NCBI GenBank assembly: GCA_030524805.1
Contig: JAUNFY010000006.1
Coordinates: 1-64,000 of the forward strand
Length of the DNA: 64,000 bases
Reading direction: 5' to 3'
Source: Bacteroidales bacterium
GTDB taxonomy: Bacteria; Bacteroidota; Bacteroidia; Bacteroidales; Muribaculaceae
Shown here: positions 63,546-64,000 of the stretch, piece after piece
Numbering within the stretch: the first letter of the stretch is position 1
Layout of the letters: each line of letters opens with the position of its first letter
The notes under the pieces: model-generated
What the model was told of the DNA's origin: nothing
The model's input: the letters and a program-made list of their open reading frames with translations, nothing else
The model's database searches: none
Made by a program: the position numbers and the translations under genes

Positions 63546-64000
63546 TTAAAATGAAGGGAAAGAGGTACGCATCGGCCTCATGGCCATGCATTCCATCTCG
63601 ATGAGCCATCCCGGACGGCACACGGGGGCCAGCAGGATGACATGGGGAATGTCGGGGAAACGCTCGGCAAACATCTCGCTGACCACTGCGTAGTCGGCAG
63701 GATCGCGCAGATACACAAGAATATGGCCTACATGTTCCCATCCGCAGGCGGCTTCCTTTAGAAGAGCCTCCACATTGGTCCACATGCGCAGCGTCTGCTT
63801 GCGGATATCGCCTTCCCACACCACGTCGCCATGGCAGTCGATGCTGGCAGTGCCCGACACGAAGAGCTGGCGGCGGTCGCCGTAATCGACACTTGTGGCG
63901 CGTTCGAAGGCCACTCCATATTCGTAGGTAGGATTGAGATATTCAGGAGCATTGACCTGCTTCATCTGCCCTTTCACCAACCCCTTGACGGAATAGGAAT
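63546..64000 (-). CDS. Rid/YjgF family protein, partial (5' end outside the window)
   Basis: At least 151 codons; the frame is open to the window edge and no good start is seen (TTG at 63980 and an ATG a few codons later are inside what looks like continuing protein). The part shown has the Rid-domain ending VCRPGWLIEMECMA, with the conserved Arg and Glu, and the LFVSGTASID strand. A larger protein with a C-terminal Rid domain, such as chorismatase-like proteins, is possible. The function cannot be fixed. Confidence 0.7.
   Translation of the reverse strand, partial: SYSVKGLVKGQMKQVNAPEYLNPTYEYGVAFERATSVDYGDRRQLFVSGTASIDCHGDVVWEGDIRKQTLRMWTNVEALLKEAACGWEHVGHILVYLRDPADYAVVSEMFAERFPDIPHVILLAPVCRPGWLIEMECMAMRPMRTSFPSF

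Noticed and set aside
1..64000. CRISPR array, tRNA, rRNA, tmRNA or complete insertion sequence
   Set aside because: Looked for regular spaced repeats, cloverleaf-like stretches and transposase motifs; none was found by reading. A dedicated scan could still reveal a divergent tRNA.

Overview
The window looks like a chromosome segment of a gut Bacteroidales species, most likely of the Muribaculaceae or a near relative. The evidence is two SusC/SusD outer-membrane uptake pairs, many Bacteroidota-type lipoproteins, pectate lyases, repeated -7/-33 promoters of the Bacteroides kind (TTTG, about 20 bp, TAnnTTTG), and GC-rich core genes alternating with AT-rich accessory patches. The genus is inference. 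No tRNA, rRNA, CRISPR array or complete insertion sequence was seen.

0.4-8 kb: a secreted GH13 amylase-like enzyme, two head-to-head AAA ATPases (the second, DUF4143-type, lies between two ~118-bp direct repeats), and a secreted GH2 glycosidase. 8-14 kb: core genes for a polyprenyl diphosphate synthase, DNA polymerase I (its proofreading domain appears degenerate), 6-phosphofructokinase and a lipid A-type acyltransferase. 13.9-16.3 kb: an unusual two-gene operon of an orphan galactitol-type PTS EIIC permease and a KduI isomerase that carries a signal peptide. 16.4-23.7 kb (minus strand): a 53-aa peptide, a coiled-coil membrane protein, a DUF4886 lipoprotein, CoaE, a MATE transporter fused to a NodB-like exported domain, and TyrA.

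24-31.7 kb: a Sus-like glucan locus, SusC-SusD-SusE-SusF, ending in a strong terminator. 31.9-36 kb: an AT-rich accessory patch bordered by two 53-bp repeats. It holds a HEPN-type Abi protein with a lipoprotein, a probable small RNA, and duplicated TonB-like lipoproteins separated by the stump of a receptor gene. 36-45.5 kb: MiaB, a succinyl-CoA-type CoA transferase, a DUF4861 protein, a polysaccharide flippase, a DUF2807 protein, DusB, and M16 and M48 proteases. 45.7-52.9 kb: a second SusC/SusD locus with two exported proteins of unknown function and no enzyme. 53-55.7 kb: a zinc metallopeptidase, a 514-bp hairpin-rich sequence present twice in tandem, and a DUF4160/DUF2442 pair resembling a toxin-antitoxin module. 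55.9-60.5 kb: two coupled PL1-type pectate lyases and a beta-helix DUF3737 protein. 60.5-64 kb: a MalY/PatB-type aminotransferase, a fused ResB-CcsA cytochrome c biogenesis protein, and the end of a Rid-family gene cut by the window edge.

A theme is glycan use: glucan uptake (SusCDEF, GH13), galactoside cleavage (GH2) and pectin breakdown (PL1 lyases, KduI). Short structured repeats are also common. One family of four compensated hairpins followed by GGTTAT repeats sits in intergenic positions, including between susC and susD.
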